A DNA stretch of 64,000 nt from Euglena gracilis (taxonomy: Eukaryota > Euglenida > Euglenophyceae > Euglenales). Location: NCBI GenBank assembly GCA_039621445.1, contig CP154955.1, positions 51,737,384-51,801,383 on the forward strand, written 5' to 3'. How positions within the stretch are numbered: position 1 is the stretch's first letter; each line of letters starts with the position of its first letter. Under the pieces are notes generated by a model. The model was not told the origin of the DNA. It saw nothing but the letters and a program-made list of their open reading frames with translations, and made no database searches. This document shows positions 9,773 through 20,692 of this stretch, piece after piece. Both the position numbers and the translations under genes were made by a program.

Positions 9773-9914
9773 TCTTATAGAAATATTCGACAATTTCCAG
9801 AGTTTTTTTTACCAGCTGATCTGCCCCCCTCCAAATTTCTGACTCCCAATGATTTGGCCGAGCTATATTCTGTACAGAGCCTTTACCGCAAAAAAGGTCT
9901 AAAGCTCTTTTCAT
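9773..9914 (-). pseudogene. element H methyltransferase-like domain, N-terminal half
   Basis: Minus frame MKRALDLFCGKGSVQNIARP followed by IWRGADQLVKKTLEIVEYFY. DLFCGKGS is the S-adenosylmethionine-binding motif I of class I methyltransferases. Between ARPNHW and IWRGAD the middle of the domain seems deleted. The frame then enters the palindrome and the recombinase element; the rest of the domain resumes at 8127. In the original order this domain followed gag and came before the LWINHPW domain. Confidence 0.65.
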
Positions 9915-10254
9915 GACGGAAGGCTGTGCACGATCCCTTCTGGGATCTGATTCTTAACAGATTTGCATGTCACGCACACACGCACCCGACACATTGGACA
10001 CACCTTGTGCAGAGATCTCCTGTGATGGCAGATTTTTCATCGTGTTTTCACTCGCACGAGATTTCTCATGCCACCTGGGATTTGCGTTTGTCTTTGTGTG
10101 GGGCTGGGTATGCAAGCTCGGGGTGGCTCCCGCCCCCAACGGTCCACCCCGGCTATTCTAGCATTGGTTTCCTTTCCCCCTTCCTTTGCCTTTGCCTTTT
10201 CCACCGTCCTCTGAAAGTTTCCAACCCTTGGTGATTCAAGAAAATCACCAAGGA
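9915..10254. other. inversion-side spacer, no gene
   Basis: Mostly non-coding. On the minus strand 10165-10205 reads GGKGKGKGRGKGNQ, much like the basic tract at the end of H gag (5750-5800, plus), so it may be the other part of gag carried with the inversion. A hairpin CCTTGGTGATT/AATCACCAAGG lies at 10227-10254, just before the integrase. Confidence 0.4.
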
Positions 10255-11076
10255 AAAAGTTTTTGGGGCACGTTGGCTCTGAAAAAGTTTGGATACACAT
10301 GACAATACGTTTTGTTTGGGCTGATGAAAAGGCTGCAAAGCAAACTCAACCAAAATTGCAGCAAAAATTGTTCCACATGCCAGGCGAGTGTGAGGGGGGA
10401 GAGTTTGAAAGGACCGATCGAGTCCACACCCATACCCCCTACACTAATGACAAGTGTTGCCATCGATTTGTTTCGAATGACACGGGTTTTACACGATGGG
10501 CGGGAGTATCACACCCTAGCCCTTTGTGTGGATAGGCATTCGGATTGGATTGTGGGGGTTGCATGCAAGGACAAGGGATTAACCGGTGCAAAGTTGGCTA
10601 TGGAAATGGTGAAAAATTAGTGGAGGCCTTTTCAGTGGATCCCTCGGTCATCTCAAGTGACCAAGGGAGCCATTTCACAAGCACGTGGTGGAAGAATATG
10701 TGTGCGCTTTTGGGGATTAGGCAAGCATATTCCCAAGCATACCACCACCAAGCAAACGGGAGGGTTGAGGGAGCCGGACAACAGGTAATAGACGTGTTGA
10801 GGAAATTGTACGTGGAGGAAAAAATTAATTGGGTTGAAGCTTTACCCGAATTTTTGGACCGAATTCACGACGTAAAAGGGGAAAGCGGGTTCAGCCCATA
10901 TGAAACTTGCATGGAAGGGAACGACCATTGGCTGGGTACCCTACCAACCACCCAAAGAATGTGAGGATTCGGTGGAGGTTTTCCATAGGATGCAAGACAT
11001 TGATGGGAGGGTGGCTAAGATACTCAACAAAAAGCATGAGGAGGAGGAGGTGGCAAGGATAAAATAAGGGGAGGAA
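10255..11076 (+). pseudogene. element H integrase, zinc finger and catalytic core
   Basis: Several plus frames combine. A zinc-binding start (GHVGSEKVWIHMTIRFVWAD, then NCSKNCSTCQAS) is followed by a DDE core: SVAIDLFRMTRVLHDGREYH (first D), VISSDQGSHFTSTWWKN (second D), YHHQANGRVEGAGQQVIDVL (E). The D to E spacing fits the D,D35E pattern of retroviral-type integrases. Frame changes near 10535 and 10620 and a stop at 10962 make it inactive. It is in the same direction as H gag and opposite to H RNase H. Confidence 0.8.
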
Positions 11077-11080
11077 AGAA

Positions 11081-11498
11081 ATGGAACCCCTAAAGGTGGG
11101 GACGACGGTTTGGTGTAGGAGACCCGAGGGGTCTGGTGAGAAGCTTGACTCTAGGTGGGTGGGACCTGGGGTCGTGAAGGGTAGAGAAGGGGAACGAAGT
11201 TATGTAATCGAAATGAAACCTGGGGTGGAGACGAAAGCTCATAGGAGTTTTTTGAAGGAGTATCGGGAACCCCAAGTTGAAGGTAAGGGGGTGCCTTTTT
11301 TCTGTCATAAGCCATAAGCGAACCGCAAAAGAAGAAGGGGCATTACCTGATGAGTGGGAGGTGGAAAAAATTCTAAAGCACGGGAAAGGAAAGGATGGAA
11401 AGTGGGAGTTTTTAACCAAGTGGGTCGGATATGAGGACGGGGAGGAGACCTGGGAAATGGCTGGGAATTTTATTCACAGGCTTAGTGGGAGTTTGTGA
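11081..11498 (+). pseudogene. element H integrase tail and chromodomain
   Basis: The first frame (11081-11317) holds the GPY/F-like module: LKVGTTVWCRRPEGSGEKLD, SRWVGPGVVKGREGERSYVI, THRSFLKEY-like end (AHRSFLKEY). A second frame (to 11498) gives a chromodomain: DEWEVEKILKHGKGKDGKWE, FLTKWVGYEDGEETWE. Chromodomains in this place target Ty3 chromoviruses to chromatin marks. The two frames overlap out of phase near 11300, so one frameshift separates them. This marks the 3' end of pol; no LTR for H is seen downstream. Confidence 0.8.
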
Positions 11499-12028
11499 AG
11501 TATTGCGGTGAGAAAAAAAGTGAAAATGGACATAATGTCCGAACTTAAAATTAACGGTGGGCCGTAGGCTCTAAGGTGATAAGGCCATAAGGCTCTGTCC
11601 AAGGCTCTACGGTGGACCTAATGGGAAGGCAAAGTGCTGTTTTTTTAATTTCAAAAAACAGATTTGCACGTTCGTGCAGGTGTGAGTGCACGCACACACG
11701 CATGAGCGTGTAAAATGAGAGAATGTACAAATGCAAGTTGCCAAGGAAGATTGAAGAAAGATAGAAAAAGGCCTCGCAAGGGGGCCGGGAGTGCGAAGGG
11801 GCACCACAATATATTCGCTGCCCATTTGCTATATTTGCCGTCCGCTGTCCCTCTTCCATTCCCTCCCTCTACCTTACCCCGCGTTGCCGTCACGTCTCCC
11901 TCGCATACACACATGGCGGTGTTGTCAGGGTTTGTTGAGAAGGATTCCTTTTCAGATTGATTGTGTGAGATGATGGATAACATTGTGTTTGGGAGTCCAT
12001 GGTCACATTATGAGCCCCCCTTCGGCTT
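11499..12028. other. no gene seen; probable H 3' region
   Basis: AT-richer sequence after the chromodomain with a short repeated AAGGCTCT motif (11570-11620). No open frame with recognisable content, no LTR end and no repeat partner in the window. Confidence 0.4.
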
Positions 12029-12470
12029 GACAAAAATCCCCCAACCTCGAGGAGGGGGGGGGGGATTTGATTTTTTGACAAAAGTCGCCCCGGCCCGAGG
12101 AGAGGGGGGGGTTTGATTTTTTGACAAAAATCCCCCGGCACAAGGGGGGGGGGGCGCTTGATTTTTTGACAAAAATACCCCGGCCCGAGGAGGGCGGGGG
12201 CGCTTAATTTTTTTTGGACAAAAATCCCCCCGGCCCCAGGAGGGGGGGGGGGCGTTTCATTTTTTGACAAAAAATAACCTCCCGGCCAGAGGAGGGGGGG
12301 GGGCGTTTGATTTGTTGACAAAAATCCCCCCGGCTCGAGGAGGGGGGGGTTGACGAATTTGAACCAAAATCCCCCGACCCGAGGGGAGGGGCGCCAACCG
12401 AATTTTTACGAAAAATCCCCCGACCCGTTGGAAAGGGGGGGGGGGCAGATTTTGGTGAAGACCCTCAGTC
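12029..12470 (+). repeat. G-rich minisatellite
   Basis: About eight to nine tandem units of 45-51 bp, starting near 12029, 12077, 12123, 12168, 12217, 12266 and 12317, then degenerating. Each unit is GACAAAAATCCCCC, a GGCCCGAGGAGG core, a run of 8-12 G and a TTTGATTTTTT spacer. The G runs could form quadruplexes. Confidence 0.85.
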
Positions 12471-13430
12471 CACCCGTGGGAAGCGGGGGTGGGGGCAGCC
12501 TAATATTCATTGGTTGGTGAACCGAATCTTTCCCAAAGGTTTGAAGGCACTTGAAAGCCATAGTCCCTGAAGTTTTTTTCCCGTTTGGTTGGCTCAAGGG
12601 AGAACGGATGTGGGACATAGGCCTTGGGTGAAAGAGTGCCGAATGAAGGATTTCCCCCCTCTTTGTTGAGGAACGGGGGGGGGGGGGGGGGAGTTTTTGG
12701 TGTCCGACTAAGGTCGCAAGGGAGGGGGTGTCGGCCGCCGGCTTTCGCCGGCAGCTAAAAATTGCCAGAAAGCGCAAATTTCAAAGTTGCGGTTAACAGC
12801 CAATCAGTTAAAAAAACCCGATAGAAATTGGAAGCGGATGAAATTAGTTTGCACCTTCAAGTTCTGTTTTTTTTGCAGAACTTGAGGGGTTTCCCCCATT
12901 TTTTGGCAAAGCTGAAATACATTGAATTGGATTTGATCAATCACATTGTTGAATTGGAATTGTCAGTTACATTGTTGGTCATTACATTGTTGGTTGGATT
13001 TATTGAAGGAGTGGATTGAAGGAGCCTACAACGCCACCACCACCACCTTACCTATAACCTCTCCTCCTTGCCCCAGGTTTGCACGTTTTCACATTTGCAC
13101 ATTTCAGTTTTCACAGTTCACTTTCAATTGTTTACATTCAGCTACTTTCAGTTTCTGACTTTCAGGTTTCAAGATGCAGTGGGTTGGTTTGTAGGTTGGT
13201 TTTGCCTTCAAGATGCACAAGAGAGCGTGAGAGAGTGTGAGGGTGAGAGAGAAAGAGAAAGAGAGAAAGTGAGATTTCATTGCAAATGGAAGATTTTTCG
13301 TTTTTCACCAAATTTTCAGAAAACAGTAAAAAGACGATCCTACGCACCGGCTGGGTGAAAAAATAAACTCCTGGGTGAAAAAATGGGTGTTGGCTTGAGC
13401 CCACCAACTCCCCGAGAAAGCGCAGGCACC
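12471..13430. other. no gene seen
   Basis: Degenerate G-rich remnants to about 12725, then AT-rich sequence. A purine-rich GAGAGA/GAAAGA tract lies at about 13215-13275. No supported coding frame on either strand. Confidence 0.5.
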
Positions 13431-13835
13431 ACCCCGGAAACACCCACCCCCTTGCCGTCGGTGGTCATCCACGACGGCGAGGACCCCCCCGGGCCCTCGG
13501 CCCACCGGGACTCGCCGGTCGCGGGGGCGACCGGCGGCGCATAGGGGGTGGGACCGGCGGACACGCCGCCAACAATCCCCTCCCGGACCGCTTGCGTACC
13601 GCCTTCGGCAAATACGAGGCGGCCCCGGGGGAAGTATTCGGGCCCTTTTTTGGGGTTTTTGTCCCCAAAGCCTTCGGCTTTTGGGGGGGGGGCCGCGGCC
13701 CCTGTGGGCCCGAGGCTTGGGGTTTTTGGTCCCCCCTAGGGGGGTTGCCCCCCCGGGGGGGGGGGGGGGCGAGGCCTTCGGCCTCGGCGCTCGTTTTTCT
13801 TTTCTGGGGTGTGGCCGGCGTTATTTTTTTTTGGT
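13431..13835. other. GC-rich low-complexity region with TTCG hairpins
   Basis: C- and G-homopolymer-rich DNA. Two short hairpins with CTTCG loops stand out: 13663-13686 (CCCCAAAGC/GCTTTTGGGG) and 13770-13786 (CGAGGC/GCCTCG). Open frames here (for example 13465-13875 minus) are proline/glycine/arginine translations of homopolymers, not credible genes. Confidence 0.5.
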
Positions 13836-14177
13836 GGAAGTAACATACATCAGATTCACAGCGAACAGAAAACACGGGGCAGGCAGCCTGCTGGTCTACA
13901 CCGCCATCAATAGGTCAACCATTCTGCAGATCTGATCTGATTCCACTGAATTGAGTTTGGGGGTGTGGGGTTGTGTCCTCGGTTCAGTGTGTTGTGACAG
14001 CCCTTGTCCAAAGACACTTGGGGTGACAGACTTCCGGCCCAGGCCAACCTGGCATTTTCCCACTGCGTCACTGGAGTGTCCAAAATCTTTGGCACATCAG
14101 GGGAACAAATCTTGAAGATCTTTGCCAATGCCCATGATAAAGTCCAAGCAAACTGATACACTGTTAACCGAAAGACA
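13836..14177. other. no gene seen
   Basis: Unique-looking sequence upstream of the G4 fragment; no open frame with recognisable content. Confidence 0.4.
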
Positions 14178-15245
14178 GGCACATGAGGATGGACAACAAA
14201 CTGAGGACAAATCAATGTCTCAATCGATGGAGTGAGCCATTGTTATGTCAAGGCCGATAATGGTCCTTTGACCAGAACGTGACCTGGAATTATTACATTT
14301 CCAGATCGCCACGTGTTTTGGCTCAACACTTTGGCGATGTATTCCTCATCGAACAGAACGGAAAATTGTACAACAAGGACGTATACGTCCCCAACTGTGC
14401 CGCCTTGGTATGTGCCCAGGGCGTGGAGTTGGACCCACAAGCACAATTACCACTACACGGAGCGGCATGGCACGAATGTGCCGTTGCTCTGCGTCAACTG
14501 CCTTCCGGGAACCTTCTGGCAAACTGCGGAAGGCGCAGTTCACACAATTGTGCCAAGCGGCCAGAAGCCGCTGGAGAAGTACGCAACCTTGCACAAAAAG
14601 TGCTAGGAATTTTTCAAGTACTCCAACCTCAAGCTCAACGACTACCGCCACACGGTAATGGAATGGCCTGTCAGTGGCTGAGCGACAGTGGGGCGATACG
14701 CCTCGGGCAGGGGTAAGATTGATTACCTTACCTCTGGGAGACGGCAGACAGGGAAAAGATACTTTTCCGACTGTTCACCACGCAGGACCTAAACGGTCGC
14801 TGGTGCCTACCGCAATGGCCACCCGAAAACCACGGGTTGACCTGGAAAGACTGGCTTGTGCCGTATTACGACCCCATACAGTCCGCGCGGAATATGCGCG
14901 TCACATACCCATTGACTTCCACCCAGGGAATGCCCCGCAGGTGTCAGCCAACCATCCACGGATGACTTAACTCATCTGGCCAGCCACTCTGCCCAGAAAA
15001 TTCTCGGAGAAGCTGCAGTGGTTCCTCACGGAACGAGCAAGTGTAACCAAGCAAGCAGTGCCCGACGGATGGGCTCAGGACTGTGTGGAACTTGACTTCG
15101 AATACGAATCGTAAAAAACCTGGCCAGTGGACCGGCCAGCACCACAACAATTCCAAATGGTCCTGGTGGAAGACCCCCTGGACTGTCGCCATGATGACTG
15201 GCAGTTGGAGAGGATATAATTCCGAAACGGCATTACCAGACCCCA
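14178..15245 (+). pseudogene. Ty3 G4 fossil: 3' part of post-pol gene
   Basis: It aligns in order with 59850-61000 of G1. Examples: PRVLAQHFGDVFLIEQN, DVYVPNCAALVCAQ, TFWQTAEGAVHTIVPS, then RPHTVRAEYARHIPIDF, FHPGNAPQVSANHPRM and the end QLERI. The Cys-rich stretch CTVCHKM present in G1 is deleted here (at about 14367), and many frame changes and stops (for example a TAG near 14600) break it. It begins abruptly at 14178, so the 5' part of the element is gone. It is the oldest-looking copy of this gene in the window. Confidence 0.85.
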
Positions 15246-15708
15246 TGTAAGGTAAGCGCCTTCACGGAGCCTGGAAACCACTGGAGGATCATACACTGGT
15301 AGCGGAAACCGCTAAACAACCTTCGGATGAAACCAGGTCTGTCACACCCACGAGCTCTGGATGGAAGCATCCATGAGCCCCCCCCCCTAACATTGGCCGT
15401 GCGGACGGACACCGTCTGCATGAGGTAAGCTCCTCTTATGACGCCGCGAAGGAGCTGCTGCTATGAAGACCTTGGCAGCCGGGAAACCTGGCAAGCCGCT
15501 AAGTGACGCACAGCACACAGCGCGCACGCTGTAATAATAGGAGAAAGTTGTTACTTTTCGGCCCTAAGGCCCCTTAAGGCTGCCAGAGAGCAAAGATTCT
15601 GTTTTAGCCCAAGCCAGCCCCTTCCAACCTTCCCCCCACCCCCGCAAAGCTGCCGCCGGCAGTCGGTTCTGTAAGTAGGCTTTTGTTTCCTAGTGCGAAT
15701 ATGGCTGC
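15246..15708 (+). other. G4 3' untranslated region, first part
   Basis: Matches 61010-61540 of G1, including TTGGTAGCGGAAA-like and CTTGGCAGCCGGGAAACCTG sequences and CGCCGGCAGTCGGTT. It is cut by element A2 after CTAG at 15709-15712. Confidence 0.85.
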
Positions 15709-15712
15709 CTAG

Positions 15713-16030
15713 TGTGCGCTGTCCAAGGGTGCCCGCCCCAAGGAGGGGTCCCAAGGGGGCCCAAAGGGGCCACGAAGGGCCGCAAGGGGTTCCCAGGCCC
15801 CCAAGGCCTTTTGAGGCCCCACTGGCCCCCAAGGGGGCCCCACATTTTGACCAAGCCAAGGGAAGGTAAAGGAGGGGGCAGGTTGAGGGGACCAACAGGC
15901 AACACCCAAGGGGATGCGCAAGCCCTGCTGGGCTTTGCGCAAGCATGCGCACCCCATTGGTGGGCGCTGGGGATGGCACAATTCATTAAGAATTGCGCAG
16001 AGTATACCAAGTAGCCCCCCCCCCCAGCTG
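15713..16030 (+). repeat. 5' LTR of A2, truncated
   Basis: Aligns with the first part of 17730-18403 and of the A1 LTR until AGCTGTAG, then diverges. Confidence 0.85.
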
Positions 16031-16709
16031 TAGTTCCCCCCAACCGTTGGAGGTGGTGGGACTTCTCCGCCCCCAGAGGAAAGGGGGGCGGGGTCGAAGG
16101 TAATAGGGGAGGGTTTGAGGTGGAAGCGGGGGGAAGTTGGGTACGGGTACTGTGGTGGTGGCAGAGCACACCTACGTCACTGGCCCTGATTCTGATTGTG
16201 TTTGTGTCATTGTTATTTGTGTCTTCGCAGGTTCAACTTCAATTTCAAATTCATATTTCAAACCCCTGCGACCGCCCCTTGTCTACGTGCGTGGGGCCGG
16301 TGGCCCCACAAGCCGGGGGCGTGGTGGCCCTCTCAAGGGGACAGGACGCCCGGGCGGGGCGAGGAGGCCACACAACTGCACGGGGGGGATCCCATCCCCA
16401 AGGGCCCATGGGGGGCCCACATTCTCCCCTCCCCCAGGGCTGGCCTCACCCAACACCCGCGGCCACAGAGCGCCCGCGGGGGGCGAGTGCCCCCCGGCGC
16501 CCACTCGTCGCACGTGCTCAACACCGCACGGTGCGGCACCCAGGCGCCGAGGGGGCCGACGATGCCGCTAGGACCCAAGGGGGGGCCTCGAGCCCCTGCA
16601 TTCTTTCAGTTCTGCCGTTCACGTCACCGTTTTTTTTTTCTTTTTCGATTTCAGTTTTGAATTTGGAGGGCCCCGCAAGGGCGGGGGCGGCTGACGGCGG
16701 ACACCCCTC

Positions 16710-17090
16710 CTCGGCCCACCATGCCGGGGGGGCACCTACCTTTTTAACCAATTTTTGATGGTTGGCCACACACCTCTTCGGCCCACCGTGCCGAGGGAGG
16801 GGGGGGGCGCCTGCCAATTCCTCTCGATTTTTGACGGTTGGCTGCCCCCCTCATCGGCCAACCGTGCCGACGGAAGGGGGGGGGGGCGCCTGGGCGCCTG
16901 CCGATTTTTTTTGTGGTCGTCCACATCCCTCCTCGGCCCACCATGCCGGGGGAGGGGGGGGCGCCTGCCGATTTTTGACCGATTTTCTCTTGCGGTCGAC
17001 CACACCCCTCCGCGGCCCACCATGCCGGGGGGGGGGCGCCTGCCGATCTCCCACCAGTTTTTAAAATATACACCCCGTCGGCCAATTTTT
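16710..17090 (+). repeat. minisatellite inside A2
   Basis: About five units of 67-85 bp, each starting CGGCCCACCATGCCGGGGG (or CCACCGTGCCG), then a G run, GGCGCCTGCCGATTTTTG and a CCACACCCCTCC tail. Long minus frames here (PAWWAEEGC, RRPPPPRHGG) are translations of the repeat. Confidence 0.85.
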
Positions 17091-17729
17091 GAAGTTAACC
17101 ACGCCGGGGGGGGGCAAGCGCCAACCCCCTCCATACCGGAGAGAGGGAGGGGCAGCCCCGACCCCCTGCGCGGGGGGGGGGGGCAGTCCCCTCCTCCAAG
17201 GAACGGGCCGCACCCAAGGCGCCTCCCCGGCGTCCCCTCCAGCACGCACCCCTGCCAAGCCCCGGGGGCCTTTGGCCCCGTGATACCGGGCAAGGCGGGG
17301 CGGCCCTGCAGGGTTGGTCAAATGTTCCCTTCCGAAGATGCAGGGGCCTTCCACCCCGGGCCAAGCGGGGCCTGGGGGAGGATCACAATTACACATTGGC
17401 ATCGAGTGTTTCGGGAGGGGGCAGTCCGCCCCTACCCATGGGCCAAGAAGGCTCAGGGGACTGGAGGGGGAGCGGAGGGGCCCCAAGCGGTGCCTCCCCG
17501 GGTCACGAGCCCGGATGCGCCCGTCCCCCTTCTCGACCCTCCCCTGTACCCCATCCCCGACAGCACGCGCCACACGGCACGTGGCGCCACCGCTTGTGCG
17601 TTTCAACAAGAAAACAAAAAAATACAATTTTTTTTTAGAGGCGGGAAAGCAAAAGGGGGGGGGGGAGGGACCTCGGACCGGCAAAGGAGTCGAATTTAAA
17701 TTGCGCGGCAATTTTTTTGAGGAGGGGAG

Positions 17730-18403
17730 TGTGCGCGGTCCAAGGTTGCCCGCCCCAAGGAGGGGTCCCAAGGGGGCCCAAAGGGGCCACGAAGGGCCGC
17801 AAGGGGGATCCCAGGCCCCCAAGGCCTTTTGAGGCCCCACTGGCCCCCAAGGGGGCCCCACAGCCCATTTTGACCAAGCCAAGGGAAGGTAGAGGGGGCA
17901 GGTTGAGGGGGCCAACAGGCAACCCCCAAGGGGATGCGCAAGCCCTGCTGGGCTTTGCGCAAGCATGCGCACCCCCTTTGTGGGCGCTGGGGATGGCGCA
18001 ATTCATTAAGAATTGCGCAGAGTATACCAAGTAGCCCCCCCAGCTGTAGCCCCCCTCCAATTGTACATTTTCTGTTGAAAGGGCTCTGTTTACACTCTGT
18101 TCACACTCTGTTTTGTCTGACATTTGGCGTCAATTGTTTTGCATTGCAAGCCAATTCAAAGTACAAAGAAATCAAGGAAAGTTCAAATTACAATCAAGTT
18201 CCAGTATCCAAGTTCATTTGTTGAAACAAAAGTATGTGATTTTCAACATCACCACCCTCACCAACACCCACCCCTACCCCACGTTTCTACCAAGGGGGAA
18301 ACCCCCACCAGGTGGGCCCGACGGGCTCAAATTTAAACGATCCTACGGGGGTTGCGCCGCCAGGGGTCCCTTCACAGGGGCCTCAGGAGGGGCAACCCCT
18401 ACA
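17730..18403 (+). repeat. 3' LTR of A2
   Basis: 674 bp, TG...CA, in opposite orientation to the A1 LTR at 2325-3002 and closely similar throughout. Confidence 0.9.
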
Positions 18404-18868
18404 CTAGGAGCCCTATCCGCTTATGACCAGGTTAGGAGCCTCCCCCCCCTTCCACAACTCTCCCCTTGGGTTTTCACCGATTACGCTTGACCAACCCCGC
18501 GTGCCTTTGGCAAACTGGGTTTTTGGGACGCTTTGACAGGAAACCTGCCAGCCCCACTTTCCCACAGTGGGCTCATACACACCCCACTTAAGCCTAAAGC
18601 GGCGAATAGGTATCCACAAAAGCGGCTAACCGTTTTGCGCGTTTTTAGGTTTTGGGTGGATGTCACTGTGCAAAAAGGAGAGACCCGCACCGGGGCAGCG
18701 TCAGATATCCAGACTGTACTGGGAATCCCTGGTGCATGAACAAAATTGCGCGTAGCCCCGGGACGGGGATGTGCACCAGGCACGTCAAGCTCTGTAGGAT
18801 ATCTTCAGGGTAGGTTCAGTGACGATCGCGCCACTGTGGAAACCACAGCTAGCACGATCTTGGCATAG
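18404..18868 (+). pseudogene. G4 3' untranslated region, second part, and LTR remnant
   Basis: Continues the match to G1 (61540-62030) across the A2 insertion. At about 18767 a degenerate LTR start (TGTGCACCAGGCACGTC) follows a purine tract (CGGGACGGGGA). The LTR match stops near 18868, so only about 100 bp of it remain. Confidence 0.8.
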
Positions 18869-18919
18869 GGTTGTTCAATTCATGAAAACTGCTCTGAAAG
18901 ACAGATAAAATCTGTGAAT

Positions 18920-19172
18920 CCTTTCCTTTCATTTTCCTTTCAAAAAGTTAGGAAGCACCCTGAGCACGTGAGTCTTACATTCGACACTCGGTAGGACTTT
19001 AGTTCAGGTGTGGGCGACCTCCTTTCTGGTAGGCCACCTCCTTTCCAGGCCTCATGCCATGGCCTGGACGTTTGCAGTCCCCTCCGCTGGCCCAAAAACC
19101 CTTGTTCCCACAAAAGAAGTTGTGGCCCTCCTCGACTGGACGCTTGGCTCTCCTGTGGTAAAAACGGAAGGA
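18920..19172 (+). repeat. dispersed direct repeat, left copy
   Basis: About 250 bp starting CCTTTCCTTTCATTTTCCTTT, containing CACCCTGAGCACGTGAGTC and CATGGCCTGGACGTTTGCAG. It matches 24375-24627 in the same orientation with few differences. The pair brackets LINE-a. Confidence 0.85.
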
Positions 19173-19585
19173 AAAGTGAGGAAGAACAACGGTGGTCGGA
19201 CGAGCCGAGTCCACCAACCAGTGGCACAGCCTACTGGATTTGACAGGTTCCGAGGTAAGGTGATGTACAGATGGGCTGTGCCCGTGGTTCAGGGGTAAGG
19301 TGGTCAGGTGAACCCGGAATCGGCCATGTAGGGGCCAGGGTCCGAGGGGTGAGGTGGCAGGGAGCAGGCGGGGTGGGGTGGCATTGATGGGGGCAGGCTG
19401 TTCCCCGGTGGGCTCAATGGAGGTTTCGGGTTCGACTGTCCTTTCTGCGTTCTCTCAGGTGTGTTTACCATGTTGTCTCTACGGGACAGAGCCAATAATA
19501 CCGGCCCTTGGTGGCCGGTGTATGCTGCCTTGGCTTGGCATCAGCGGTCACAGGTGTTTACATGGTGTTCGCCCTGACCCCCTTT
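19173..19585 (-). other. probable 3' untranslated region of LINE-a
   Basis: Non-coding on both strands as far as I can see; it lies after the stop of the LINE-a endonuclease frame. No poly(A) tail is evident. Confidence 0.35.
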
Positions 19586-20524
19586 TTACTCCGTGGCATA
19601 TGGGGTGTGGGTAGTGAGATCCACGTCGCCTGATGGCTCCGCCACTGCCCCCCAAGCCAGCTGGCGAGCCAATTCTCTGGCCAACGTCAGACTCAGCGCT
19701 TGCCATACCGTGGCCTCTGACGATCGTCGTTGAGGAACATCAGTATGCGACAACACACTGCGGAGGCACTTGGATATAAATCCCGCCGCTCGCTCCCCCA
19801 TCCCTCCGAAGCAATCAACCACAAACGGGATGAACGTCCATCCCAGCCGTTCGCAGGTGGCTGCATACTTGCGTTCTTTGTCTCCCTCTTGTAATTCGTG
19901 CCACCGTGCTAAGGCGTCCTTTGAGGAGACCGGGTTTGCTGGTTGCAACGGGTGGCGGACTGTGACATCCACTGCAGCCGGTCCGTCCGCGTCGAATCTC
20001 GTGATAAAGACATCTCCAGGTCTTGTCCGGTTGTCTGCCACCTCTTCTCGTCGAGCCATTGAACCGGCCCTTCTCGCCAGGTCCAAAGCGAACGTCCGGA
20101 GGGCACCATGTCGCCGCAAAGTGTTGTTTTTGGGGCAGCAGACAAGGTGGTTTCCTCAAACATCCATTTGTTGGCCGCAGCGGGGGCGGTCCGGCAAGGA
20201 GCCATCTGTCGTTGTGGGGCAAACTTGGCACCCCAAGGACCACTGAGTCAAGGCTCTGAAATCTGCCGGTGGGATGAAGGTTTTCAGGGGGGAAGAGGGG
20301 TTGACCGCTGCCCACGCCATGGCGTGCGGCCTCCGCTGGCATGCGAAGCGTACCGCGTCATTTCCAACAAGGCCAGCCAAAAGCAGGTCCTCCCGGACCT
20401 TGACGACCTCATCTGTCCACCACTTTTGCTTCACCATTGTGGGAGACAAGGAACTCACTTTGCTTGGGTCCGTTAGGATGTCACCCACAGGCGCCACCCC
20501 TTTGGTAAGGCCCGAGATCACCAA
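19586..20524 (-). pseudogene. LINE-a zinc finger and endonuclease-like domain
   Basis: Two minus frames. The first (20524-20156) holds KQKWWTDEVVKVREDLL, HAMAWAAVNPSSPLKTFIPP and a Cys-rich end (QVCPTTTD, PRCGQQMDV). After a shift, the second (20119-19586) gives RRHGALRTFALDLARRAG, TRPGDVFITRFDADGPAAVD and VTVRHPLQPANP, then KERKYAATCERLGWTFIPF and VVDCFGGMG. A C-C-H-H-type finger followed by R-P-x-D...V-D-V-T-V fits the PD-(D/E)XK restriction-like endonuclease at the C terminus of one large class of LINEs, which nicks the target for reverse transcription. Frameshifts make it inactive. Confidence 0.75.
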
Positions 20525-20692
20525 TCCCGTCTCTCCGTAATCCCGTGGGAGCTGGGGGCAACCCTCGGGTAGGCACAGAGTGCTATCCGCTCGTGCGAGG
20601 AAGGCAAGGATGGCCGCCCTCCTTGCCGGTGCTCTGGATACCTCTGGGTCTCGGATCCCGAGCCCCCCCAGGCGGACTGGCAGGGAGGCTTG

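Larger units (their letters stand above)
15713..18403 (+). mobile_element. short LTR element A2
   Basis: 2,691 bp starting TGTGCGC and ending CCCTACA, flanked by CTAG on both sides (15709-15712 and 18404-18407). The intact target CCTAGGAGCC is visible in G1 at about 61540, which confirms the insertion. The 3' LTR is full (674 bp); the 5' LTR keeps only its first 318 bp, and the PBS is lost. The inside (16031-17729) has no gag or pol: a few hundred GC-rich bases, a minisatellite, then GC-rich DNA with only low-complexity frames. It is a deleted or non-autonomous member of the A1 family. Confidence 0.9.

Noticed and set aside
16120-17972. Long ORFs on both strands inside A2
   Set aside because: They follow G and C runs and minisatellite units (PPRHGG, PAWWAEEG). 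No domain or balanced composition.
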